From positions 1 through 8,170 of the forward strand of contig JACZTW010000179.1 in assembly GCA_022573485.1 (NCBI GenBank): a stretch of 8,170 nucleotides of DNA, in the 5' to 3' direction. The stretch is from Planctomycetota bacterium (lineage in GTDB: Bacteria > Planctomycetota > Phycisphaerae > UBA1845 > CAIVHJ01). Each line of letters opens with the position of its first letter. The stretch's first letter is position 1. Of this stretch, positions 1 to 5,670 are shown one piece after another. The position numbers and the translations under genes are program-made. The notes under the pieces are model-generated. The model did not search any database. It was not told the origin of the DNA and saw only the letters and a list, made by a program, of their open reading frames with translations.

Positions 1-925
1 ACAGCCACGCGTACCTAATGTGCCGCCGGAGGTCATCTTCGAGCCGCATTTCTTCGACGCATCCCTGTTCGCCGCTGAGGGCTGCGATCAGCCCATACTG
101 ACAGAAATTCACTGTCCCGCTGGTGGACTGGCCTTGCAGTTTGGCCATGGCTTTGATGAGCTCGGTCGGTCCGGCGGCATACCCCAGCCGCCAGCCGGTC
201 ATGGCATACGTCTTCGATGCGGCGTTCAAGGTCAGCGTCTTGCCGTAGGTCTCTTCGCTCAGCGTGGCCCAACTGACATGCTCATGTTCACCATAGATCA
301 ACTGGTCGTACATTTCGTCTGCCACGACGATAATATCGCGCCCCGCGAGCACGTCGGCCAATTCCCTCAATTGCGCCGGCGAGTAACTATGGCCGGTGGG
401 GTTGGAGGGATAGTTCAAGACCACGGCGCGGGTTCGCTCCGTGATGGCGTCGCCGAGTTGTTCAGGCGTGATCCGAAAGCCCTGACGCTCCTCACCATGC
501 ACCACGACGGGTCGGCCGCCGGCGAGTGAGATTTGCTCGGGGAAGCTCACCCAATACGGCGCCGGCAGGATGACTTCGTCGCCATCGTTCAGCATCGCCA
601 GGAAGGCCAGGAACAAAGCTTCCTTTCCTCCGACGGTGATAATGATTTGCGAGGGGTCGTAGTCCAGATTGTTACAAGCCCGCAGCTTGTCGCAGACCGC
701 CTGCTTGGTCGCCGGCAGCCCGGACGGCGGCACGGCGTAGCCGGTGTGCCCCTCGTCCAGCGCCTTTTGAGCGGCCTGAATGATGTGACGGGGTGTGACG
801 AAATCCGGCTGCCCGGCGCCGAAGCTGACCACGTCGACGCCGGAGGCCTGAAGCGCTTTCGCCCGGCCGGTGACCGCCATGGTCGCCGATTCCTTGAGCC
901 GCAGTACACGATCCGATAGACGCAC
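1..925 (-). CDS. aspC: Aspartate aminotransferase-type PLP enzyme (class I/II), C-terminus cut by window edge
   Basis: Pyridoxal-phosphate aminotransferase, expected to move an amino group between an amino acid such as aspartate and a 2-oxo acid in the cytoplasm. Translating the minus strand from GTG at 925-923 gives 308 uninterrupted residues up to the window edge. The family normally has about 390-400, so roughly the last 90 are missing. Landmarks in order: FGAGQPDF (residues 35-42, N-terminal substrate loop), GGKEAL (99-104, phosphate-binding region), PAPYW (121-125, ring-stacking Tyr124), NYPSNPTG (171-178, cofactor-contacting Asn175), VADEMY (201-206, Asp203 pairing with the pyridine nitrogen) and SKTYAMTGWRLGYAAGP (237-253) with Schiff-base Lys238 and phosphate-binding Arg246. 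GTG is chosen because RLSDRV directly after it matches the usual N-terminus and a GGGAGA ribosome site lies 6 bases upstream. The fold and PLP chemistry are near certain. The substrate and symbol are tentative, since subgroup Ib also includes enzymes for aromatic amino acids and prephenate. Confidence 0.93.
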   Translation of the reverse strand, partial: MRLSDRVLRLKESATMAVTGRAKALQASGVDVVSFGAGQPDFVTPRHIIQAAQKALDEGHTGYAVPPSGLPATKQAVCDKLRACNNLDYDPSQIIITVGGKEALFLAFLAMLNDGDEVILPAPYWVSFPEQISLAGGRPVVVHGEERQGFRITPEQLGDAITERTRAVVLNYPSNPTGHSYSPAQLRELADVLAGRDIIVVADEMYDQLIYGEHEHVSWATLSEETYGKTLTLNAASKTYAMTGWRLGYAAGPTELIKAMAKLQGQSTSGTVNFCQYGLIAALSGEQGCVEEMRLEDDLRRHIRYAWL

Positions 926-931
926 GATAAA

Positions 932-937
932 TCTCCC
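932..937 (-). promoter_or_regulatory. Ribosome binding site that fixes the aminotransferase GTG start
   Basis: On the minus strand GGGAGA lies 6 bases before GTG (925-923). No ATG in this frame is better placed: the first ATG is codon 16, inside the conserved N-terminal helix. The site therefore supports the non-ATG start. Confidence 0.6.
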
Positions 938-970
938 GAATTTGCCCGATCGTTTCCCCCGAACACCGAG

Positions 971-999
971 AATTTAGCTTCCAGCGCCCGCTGAGACAA
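971..999 (-). promoter_or_regulatory. Candidate sigma-70-type promoter for the aminotransferase
   Basis: Reading the minus strand, TTGTCT (999-994) is followed after 17 bases by TAAATT (976-971). Each box matches 4 of 6 consensus positions at ideal spacing. Transcription would start near 964, giving a leader of about 40 bases. This is a motif-only call. Confidence 0.35.
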
Positions 1000-1043
1000 G
1001 CGCCATGCGGGTCCGGCATGAATATCGGCCACTCACAGGGGGC

Positions 1044-1066
1044 GCCGACAGGACAGTCCTGCCGGC
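1044..1066. promoter_or_regulatory. 23-bp near-perfect dyad, candidate operator between divergent genes
   Basis: The sequence is GCCGACAGGAC, a central A at 1055, then GTCCTGCCGGC. Ten of eleven base pairs are symmetric; the one mismatch is 1048/1062. It ends one base before the -35 box at 1068 of the rightward promoter. If the candidate start sites are right, neither divergent transcript contains it. It therefore fits a DNA site for a dimeric regulator better than an RNA hairpin. Its protein partner is unknown. Confidence 0.45.
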
Positions 1067-1067
1067 C

Positions 1068-1095
1068 TTGAGCAATTCGCCGAATTTCCTATAAT
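1068..1095 (+). promoter_or_regulatory. Candidate sigma-70-type promoter for the EF-G-like gene
   Basis: TTGAGC (1068-1073), a 16-base spacer, then a perfect TATAAT (1090-1095). Expected start near 1102 gives a leader of roughly 54 bases ahead of the ribosome site GGAG (1143-1146) and the ATG at 1156. Confidence 0.5.
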
Positions 1096-1155
1096 TGAAC
1101 GCTTCTGCCGCGAGTTCGAGTGTATTCCTGAGTTTTGAATCTGGAGTAACCCAAG

Positions 1156-3192
1156 ATGCCGCAGTACAGCACCAAAGACATCCGCAATATTGCTCTGGTC
1201 GGGCATGGCGGTTCCGGCAAGACCAGTCTGGCGGAGGCCCTGTTGTACAAGTCCGGCACCACCCGCAGGCTCGGCAGCGTGAACGACAAGACCTCCCACT
1301 TGGACTATACCGAGGAAGAAAAGGAAAAGGGCTGCTCGCTGGACTCCTCCGTTTGCTACGCCGACCACAACGGCAAGCGCATTAACATTATTGACACGCC
1401 CGGGTCGATCGATTTCGCCGGGCCGGCCATTGCGGCGCTGGCTGCGGCGGATTCGGCGATTTGCGTAATCTCCGCCAAGGACGGCATTCAAGTCAATACG
1501 CGCAAGATGATGGAGCGCGCCAAGGACTATGGACTGGCCCGGCTCGTGGTCGTCAACAAGATTGATTTGGAAAATATCGATCTGCCGCAAATCGTTGGCC
1601 AGATCCAGGAGACATTCGGATCGGAGTGCGTGTGCGTCAATCTGCCAGCCAACCAAGCCACGAGCGTGACCGACTGCTACGGCCAGGAATCGGGCGAATC
1701 GGATTTCGGCGACGTGGCGGAGATGCACGAGAAGATCGTGGAAGCCATCGTCGGCGTGGATGACGCGTTGATGGAGAAATACCTGGGCGGCGAGTTGGCC
1801 GACCAGGATCTCGCCGACTCAGCCACCAAGGCGGTGGCTGCCGGTGTCTTCATTCCGATTTTCTTTAGCAGTGCAAGTAAGGATGTCGGGATTGCCGAGC
1901 TTCTCGACGCCATCTGCGCGCTGTGCCCCAGCCCGACTCAGGCCCTGGCGCGGGAGCTGGTCGACGGCGAGAACACCGAGACCCTCTCCGCCGGCGCTGA
2001 CGGGCCTTTCGTCGGCTTGGTGTTCAAAATCACCATCGATCCGAAAAGCCACATCAAATACAGCGCCCTGCGCTGCCTCTCGGGACGCTTGAATTCGGAT
2101 ACGACCATCCACACGCCCGGCGAGCGCAAAGGCCTCAAGCCCGGGCACATCCACATGCTCCAGGGCGGCGAGCACACCGAGGTCGATTCCGCCGTCGCGG
2201 GCGACATTGTGGCGCTGGCCAAGCTCGATTTGAAGATCGGCGAAGTTATCTACTCAGACAAGGGCGGCACCATCGCCATGCCCGCCATGCCCGTGCCCAT
2301 GTTCTCGATCGCCATCGAACCCGAATCACGGGGCGACGCCGACAAAATCTCCGGCGCGTTGCACAAGTTGACCGAAGAAGACCCCTGCTTCAAGGCGGAG
2401 CGGGACGCCGCGACGAGCGAACTGGTGATCAGCGGAATGGGCGATATTCACCTGCGAACCATGCTGGCCCGCATGGAGCGGCAGTTCAAACTGAAAGTCA
2501 CCACCCATCCGCCGCGCATCCCCTATCGCGAGACAATCACCAAGACAGTCAAGAACGTGGAATATACGCACAAGAAGCAGACCGGCGGCGCAGGCCAGTT
2601 CGGGCGCGTGTTCATCGGCGTCGAACCGAACGAACGCGGCGCCGGCTACGAATTCATCGACGAGATTTTCGGCGGAGCGATTGACCAGCAGTTCCGCCCC
2701 AGCGTAGACAAGGGCGTGCGGGTGGCGATGGGTGAGGGCATCATCGCGGGCTACCCCGTCGTCGACGTCAAGGTCCGCCTGACCGACGGCAAGACCCATC
2801 CGGTGGACAGCAAGGACATTGCTTTTCAGCTCGCGGGCAAGCACGCGTTTCGTGATGCGTTCATGCAGTGCAAGCCGATCCTGCTCGAACCGATCGTCAA
2901 CATCGAGGTCATCGTGCCGTCGGAAAACGTCGGCGACATCCAGGGCGACTTGGCCTCGCGCCGAGGCCGACCGCTGGGCCAGGACATGCTCCCCGGCGGC
3001 TTCTTGGCCATCCAGGCCCAGGTGCCTTTGGCGGAGGTCGCCAACTACAATTCATCACTCTCCAGCATCTCCGGCGGGCAGGGCAGCTACAGTATGGAGT
3101 TGTCGCACTACGACCCCGTCCCCGGCAACGTCCAGCAGCAAATCATCGACAAAGCCAAGAAAGAAAAAGAAGAAGCCCACGCCGCGAAGTAG
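1156..3192 (+). CDS. fusA2: Elongation factor G-like translational GTPase (EF-G 2 type)
   Basis: A 678-residue cytoplasmic GTPase with the EF-G domain order. The G domain has P-loop GHGGSGKT (16-23), switch I region EKGCSLDSS (57-65), DTPGSIDF (80-87), NKID (134-137) and SSASK (238-242). A beta-barrel domain II, domains III and IV (KKQTGGAGQFGRV opens IV) and domain V (ENVGDIQGDL, then SYSMELSHY) follow. The N-terminus GHGGSGKTSLAEALLYKSG and the length match the EF-G-2 lineage known from Thermus, not canonical EF-G of about 700. Two G-domain positions differ from canonical EF-G: the switch I Thr is Ser61, and the catalytic His of DTPGHVDF is Ser84. The first also tends to vary in this paralogue group. 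GTP binding is well supported. Whether it drives ribosomal translocation, recycling or another role is unknown. The start is backed by GGAG nine bases upstream. Its last 99 bases recur at 5098-5196. Confidence 0.93.
   Translation: MPQYSTKDIRNIALVGHGGSGKTSLAEALLYKSGTTRRLGSVNDKTSHLDYTEEEKEKGCSLDSSVCYADHNGKRINIIDTPGSIDFAGPAIAALAAADSAICVISAKDGIQVNTRKMMERAKDYGLARLVVVNKIDLENIDLPQIVGQIQETFGSECVCVNLPANQATSVTDCYGQESGESDFGDVAEMHEKIVEAIVGVDDALMEKYLGGELADQDLADSATKAVAAGVFIPIFFSSASKDVGIAELLDAICALCPSPTQALARELVDGENTETLSAGADGPFVGLVFKITIDPKSHIKYSALRCLSGRLNSDTTIHTPGERKGLKPGHIHMLQGGEHTEVDSAVAGDIVALAKLDLKIGEVIYSDKGGTIAMPAMPVPMFSIAIEPESRGDADKISGALHKLTEEDPCFKAERDAATSELVISGMGDIHLRTMLARMERQFKLKVTTHPPRIPYRETITKTVKNVEYTHKKQTGGAGQFGRVFIGVEPNERGAGYEFIDEIFGGAIDQQFRPSVDKGVRVAMGEGIIAGYPVVDVKVRLTDGKTHPVDSKDIAFQLAGKHAFRDAFMQCKPILLEPIVNIEVIVPSENVGDIQGDLASRRGRPLGQDMLPGGFLAIQAQVPLAEVANYNSSLSSISGGQGSYSMELSHYDPVPGNVQQQIIDKAKKEKEEAHAAK
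3094..3192 (+). repeat. Direct repeat, copy 1: 3' end of the EF-G-like gene
   Basis: Codons 647-678 plus the stop, from ATGGAG to TAG. The copy at 5098-5196 is the same length and identical at 95 of 99 positions. Identity continues two bases past the stop (GG) and then ends. The offset between copies is 2004 bp. Confidence 0.95.
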
Positions 3193-3224
3193 GACCAACC
3201 AGTCCCGCCTACGGGAACAGGAAC

Positions 3225-3272
3225 AGGTGTCAGGAAGAATTTCAACCGGCATAGAGAATCTTCCTGACACCT
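3225..3272. repeat. Strong hairpin, REP-like palindrome, possible terminator of the EF-G-like gene
   Basis: Arms AGGTGTCAGGAAGA (3225-3238) and TCTTCCTGACACCT (3259-3272) are perfect complements of 14 bp. With one mismatch and one G-U pair the stem extends to 19 bp (3225-3243/3254-3272) around a 10-base loop. It lies 33 bases after the EF-G-like stop. The last stem T runs into a short, interrupted T stretch (TTTAT), so termination is possible but not classical. The GTCAGGAA core recurs in the repeats near 5484, which favours a dispersed palindromic repeat. Confidence 0.7.
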
Positions 3273-3326
3273 TTATCCCTTCGCGGACACGTTCGGTTCG
3301 AGATGGGCTCGATAAAGACACCCTAC

Positions 3327-3346
3327 GGGGTTCTGCGCCCCTTTTT
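3327..3346 (+). terminator. Weak candidate terminator: short GC stem plus T5
   Basis: GGGG (3327-3330), a seven-base loop, CCCC (3338-3341), then TTTTT (3342-3346). The stem is only four base pairs. An outer ACCC/GGGT pairing (3320-3323/3347-3350) would compete with the T run. It could end transcription leaving the EF-G-like gene before the glycosyltransferase. Confidence 0.25.
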
Positions 3347-3397
3347 GGGTTGCATCATTCTTGGATTGCGGTTAGAACTCCTCGAACAACTCCACGA

Positions 3398-3420
3398 TTG
3401 ATTTAGACTCACCCAAGATG
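3398..3420 (+). other. Leader segment resembling the EF-G-like gene's start region
   Basis: The 23 bases ending in the glycosyltransferase ATG align with 1135-1158, which end in the EF-G-like ATG, at 19 of 24 columns with one gap. The last 15 bases match at 13 positions, including ACCCAAGATG exactly. The Shine-Dalgarno GGAG of the EF-G-like copy reads AGAC here, so the ribosome site is lost. Confidence 0.5.
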
Positions 3421-4998
3421 TGCGACGAGAAAGCCGCGACTGAAGTGCCAACACGCGATCCCACTCACCGAATAGCGCGCATGTCAATGTCTAGGATCTG
3501 CCTCTCCCTCATGTGGGTGGGTATCGGAACTCTGATCGTATTGGGAACATGGAGTTCCTATCACGCAAGAGGAAGTCGGACCGACCAATATCAGCTCATC
3601 TACCTAGGACAAACCGTGTATGACGGCGGCCGAATGTATATCGACTGTTGGGAAAACAAACCTCCCGGGTTGGCTTGGATCAACGCCCTGGCCTTGGCAT
3701 CCAGTGGTGGGTGGGAGGTCGCACCTTGGATTTTGCCAGGCGTTGTTGCAATGGCGGTGGTCGTGGTTCTTTGGTGGGCTTCGAGGGAGATTCTCGGGTT
3801 AGGGCCCGCCATCAGTGTGACGTTTCTCGCCGCGGTTCTGGTCACCACGAGAGACTACGACACTCCGTCAATTAACCCCGACTTCTACTGCGCAATGTTT
3901 GTGCTGCTCGCGACTTCACTCCTGTTCGTGGCTTTATTTGGTTCGGCGCAGCGACCTCGCCTATTGAGTTCGCTGTCTGGATTGTGCTGGGCGGCCGCTG
4001 CAACGTTCAAACAGACAGGACCACTTGGACTGCTCGCCTTCAGTATGATTGCCATTGGGGTATTCTTCGTCGGAGGCAAGTCGGCGAGAAAGTGGCGGAA
4101 TCTTGGGCTGCTGACTTGGCTTGGTTTCTTGATGGGACTACTGCTCGTCGTGGGCTTACTATTATGGCGCGGTACTATGTCTGAAGCTATGCACGCAATC
4201 TTTGGGTTCAACAAGAGCTTGTTGACTCCGAGAGCTTTTTGGGAATCGCTTGGAGGGTGGAACCGTAATATCGGTTATCTAAAGCCCCTGGAACTTCCCT
4301 TATGGTTGGGCCTGATTGCTATCGCTGCTGCCGTGTTGGGTCCCCAACACCGCCCGCTCCCACGTGCGACCGTCTTGGCACTCGCACTATGGTGGGTTGC
4401 AGAAGAGTGGTTCGCTCTAGTCGGACCTTCCAAGACGATGCGCTACGTGCAGGCCACATGGCCGCCGATGCTATGGCTGGTGGGTTGCGGTGTTGCACAG
4501 ATCGTCCACGTGTGGCAAGAGACAAGCCGTGATCACCGTTGGATGCTCACGATCGCCGGCGTCACCTTAATCCTGTTCCTGGGTATCCCGCTCAAGATGC
4601 AATATTTCTCCGGTCTCAGTAAAACCTTTGCCGCTTATGATTCATCGAAGCCGTCACAGCGCGATCAATTGCGAGAAATTGGTCGGTACGTTCAGGAATA
4701 CGTATCTCCAGGCCAGAAAATCTACGTCTTGTCGTACGACACGGGCATTTACCTGTACGCCGATCGGGCATCGGCAGTGCGTTTCACCAATGTGCGGGAT
4801 CTCACCCAGGAGCTTGAGATGATACAACAACTTGAATCGGGAACTGCCAACGCTCTGCTGGTGCCAAGAAACGAAAATGTCTTGAACATGCGTTTCAGCG
4901 ACCAAACTGTGGATCGATTGAAGGAGCTATTCGGTATGTACGAAACCAAAGGTGATATCGGCGCCTATCGACTCATGGTCTTGCGAGATGACCTGTGA
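3418..4998 (+). CDS. Multi-pass membrane glycosyltransferase, GT-C fold, family 39/ArnT-like
   Basis: A 526-residue inner-membrane protein that probably moves a sugar from a polyprenyl-phosphate carrier to an acceptor on the periplasmic side. After a 26-residue polar N-terminus comes a first hydrophobic segment (27-45). An outside loop follows with RTDQYQ (54-59, Asp56 as likely catalytic acid) and DCWENKPPG (76-84), the KPP signature of this superfamily. Further hydrophobic segments lie at about 103-122, 128-144, 159-175, 184-217, 229-250, 293-308, 317-334, 347-365 and 376-391. FKQTG (197-201) and MRYVQATWPP (341-350) fit the family. A soluble C-terminal domain (about 400-526) ends it. The acceptor is unknown. 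No clear Shine-Dalgarno precedes ATG 3418; ATG 3481 and 3487 are alternatives that would shorten the tail without losing the first membrane segment. G+C is visibly lower than in the flanks, consistent with acquisition. Confidence 0.88.
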   Translation: MCDEKAATEVPTRDPTHRIARMSMSRICLSLMWVGIGTLIVLGTWSSYHARGSRTDQYQLIYLGQTVYDGGRMYIDCWENKPPGLAWINALALASSGGWEVAPWILPGVVAMAVVVVLWWASREILGLGPAISVTFLAAVLVTTRDYDTPSINPDFYCAMFVLLATSLLFVALFGSAQRPRLLSSLSGLCWAAAATFKQTGPLGLLAFSMIAIGVFFVGGKSARKWRNLGLLTWLGFLMGLLLVVGLLLWRGTMSEAMHAIFGFNKSLLTPRAFWESLGGWNRNIGYLKPLELPLWLGLIAIAAAVLGPQHRPLPRATVLALALWWVAEEWFALVGPSKTMRYVQATWPPMLWLVGCGVAQIVHVWQETSRDHRWMLTIAGVTLILFLGIPLKMQYFSGLSKTFAAYDSSKPSQRDQLREIGRYVQEYVSPGQKIYVLSYDTGIYLYADRASAVRFTNVRDLTQELEMIQQLESGTANALLVPRNENVLNMRFSDQTVDRLKELFGMYETKGDIGAYRLMVLRDDL

Positions 4999-4999
4999 C

Positions 5000-5028
5000 G
5001 TTGCCGGAACGAATGCAATCTCGGCAAC
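5000..5028. repeat. Hairpin just after the glycosyltransferase stop
   Basis: GTTGCCG (5000-5006) and CGGCAAC (5022-5028) form a perfect 7-bp stem with a 15-base loop, starting one base after the TGA. No T run follows, so if it affects 3' ends it is not a standard intrinsic terminator. A second small stem, CTCGCC/GGCGAG, lies at 5054-5059/5069-5074. Confidence 0.35.
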
Positions 5029-5097
5029 CCGACCCTGACGCTGTCTTCCAAAACTCGCCTGAGAAGAGGGCGAGCACCGACGCCTTGGGGTTACACC

Positions 5098-5196
5098 ATG
5101 GAGTTGTCGCACTACGACCCCGTGCCCGGCAACGTCCAGCAGCAAATCATAGACAAAGCCAAGAAAGAAAAAGAAGAAGCCGCCGCCGCGAAGTAG
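5098..5196 (+). pseudogene. Orphan duplicate of the EF-G-like gene's 3' end (direct repeat copy 2)
   Basis: The 99 bases from ATG to TAG encode the last 32 residues of the EF-G-like protein (MELSHYDPVPGN onward, ending EEAAAAK) with no body in front. Four bases differ from 3094-3192. Two changes are synonymous (Val GTC to GTG, Ile ATC to ATA) and two lie in one codon, turning His675 into Ala. Protein resemblance reaches slightly further upstream: GYTMEL here against SYSMEL in the complete gene, using different codons. Sequence before about 5089 is unrelated to the gene. The mostly silent changes suggest this tail was once part of a working gene, either an allele or a tandem paralogue. It has no convincing ribosome site, and a free 32-residue product is unlikely to function. 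Confidence 0.9.
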
Positions 5197-5204
5197 GGTC
5201 GATC

Positions 5205-5239
5205 AGCTTTCAGCTCTCAGCTTTCAGCTTTCAGCACTC
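5205..5239. repeat. Heptamer tandem repeat, five units of AGCTTTC type
   Basis: Consecutive units AGCTTTC, AGCTCTC, AGCTTTC, AGCTTTC and AGCACTC, then a partial AGC. It begins eight bases after the orphan tail's stop codon. The 7-base period does not suggest coding use. Confidence 0.85.
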
Positions 5240-5250
5240 AGCAGAGGTAG

Positions 5251-5267
5251 GGTGGGCACTGCCCACC
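5251..5267. repeat. Compact palindrome GGTGGGC-ACT-GCCCACC
   Basis: Perfect 7-bp arms around a three-base loop. From memory only, very similar GTGGGCA/TGCCCAC palindromes are dispersed in many planctomycete and cyanobacterial genomes. That points to a scattered repeat more than a local operator. Confidence 0.6.
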
Positions 5268-5324
5268 ACTCTCAGACAACCTAAAGTGGGTCAAGACTCA
5301 CATTTTCCGCTTCCACATTCCTGC

Positions 5325-5342
5325 AGGTCGAGGCCCCGACCT
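5325..5342. repeat. Small hairpin AGGTCG/CGACCT
   Basis: Perfect 6-bp arms (5325-5330 and 5337-5342) around AGGCCC. It ends six bases before the long hairpin at 5349, so the two may be parts of one repeat element. Confidence 0.45.
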
Positions 5343-5348
5343 ATGCCT

Positions 5349-5412
5349 GCGTCTGCCAAACGGCAAGCCATGGGATACGTCGTTCGCAGTGGCTTGGCCG
5401 TTTGGCAGACGC
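5349..5412. repeat. Long hairpin: 22-bp stem with a single bulge
   Basis: The left arm 5349-5370 (GCGTCTGCCAAACGG then CAAGCCA) pairs with the right arm 5390-5412 along its whole length. The only defect is one extra G in the run at 5396-5397. The loop is 19 bases (5371-5389). Such a stem would be very stable in RNA and would cruciform in DNA. It resembles a small MITE-like or REP-like inverted repeat. No transposase is nearby. Confidence 0.8.
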
Positions 5413-5424
5413 CGCGAACAATCG

Positions 5425-5487
5425 AGGATTAAGCGGTCAGAGGATTAACGAGTCAAGGATCAAGGGGTCAAAGGATCAAGGGGTCAG
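5425..5487. repeat. Tandem array of four units of about 16 bp (AGGATYAAGGGGTCA type)
   Basis: Units at 5425-5440, 5441-5455, 5456-5471 and 5472-5487. The last two differ only in their final base (AGGATCAAGGGGTCA followed by A or G). The first two have AGGATTAA starts. One unit is 15 bases, so period and content drift leftward. Degenerate complements of these units occur at 5561-5635. Confidence 0.85.
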
Positions 5488-5635
5488 GAATCTTTTTGCA
5501 GTGTACGCCCGAGGACGATGACCATCGGAGTTTGCAATCACAAACGGCGTCAGGCTCAACAAAGATTCCTGAATCCTCCAATTCTCCTCCTCCAATTCTC
5601 TTTAATTCTGACCCCTTCAATTCGCTCCTTAATCC
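5426..5635. repeat. Composite inverted repeat around a 65-base core
   Basis: Three inverted blocks occur in matching order. GGATTAAG (5426-5433) pairs with CTTAATCC (5628-5635). AAGGGGTCA (5478-5486, also 5462-5470) pairs with TGACCCCTT (5609-5617). TCAGGAATCTTT (5484-5495) pairs with AAAGATTCCTGA (5561-5572). The right arm also carries CCTCCAATTCTC twice at a 14-base period (5575-5586, 5589-5600). The core 5496-5560 contains small dyads CGATG/CATCG (5516-5527) and GTTTG/CAAAC (5530-5545). Confidence 0.65.
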
Positions 5636-5639
5636 GCGG

Positions 5640-5670
5640 GGATCGCCGAAGCCACGCACTCCGGCGATCC
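5640..5670 (-). terminator. Hairpin downstream of the secreted protein gene, possible 3'-end structure
   Basis: GGATCGCCG (5640-5648) and CGGCGATCC (5662-5670) form a perfect 9-bp stem with a 13-base loop, 14 bases past the minus-strand stop at 5685. No T run follows on the minus strand, so it may stabilise or help end the transcript but is not a textbook intrinsic terminator. Confidence 0.4.

Noticed and set aside
20..529. Plus-strand open frame of 169 codons near the left edge
   Set aside because: It overlaps the minus-strand aminotransferase, whose frame contains every expected PLP-enzyme motif. The plus-strand product has none.
589..1032. Minus-strand open frames reaching to 1032
   Set aside because: They are in other frames than the aminotransferase, are Arg/Ser/Pro-rich and cross its promoter region.
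3193..3417. Promoter for the glycosyltransferase (TTGCAT at 3350 with TAGAAC at 3373)
   Set aside because: Only three and four of six positions match consensus and no Shine-Dalgarno follows, so the evidence is too weak to list.
4995..5432. Plus-strand open frame of 145 codons covering the orphan EF-G tail
   Set aside because: It reads the duplicated tail in the wrong frame and then runs through the heptamer repeat and hairpins, so its product is a translation of repeats.
5205..5487. CRISPR array
   Set aside because: The repeat units are 7 and about 16 bases and lie head to tail, with no unique spacers and no cas genes nearby.
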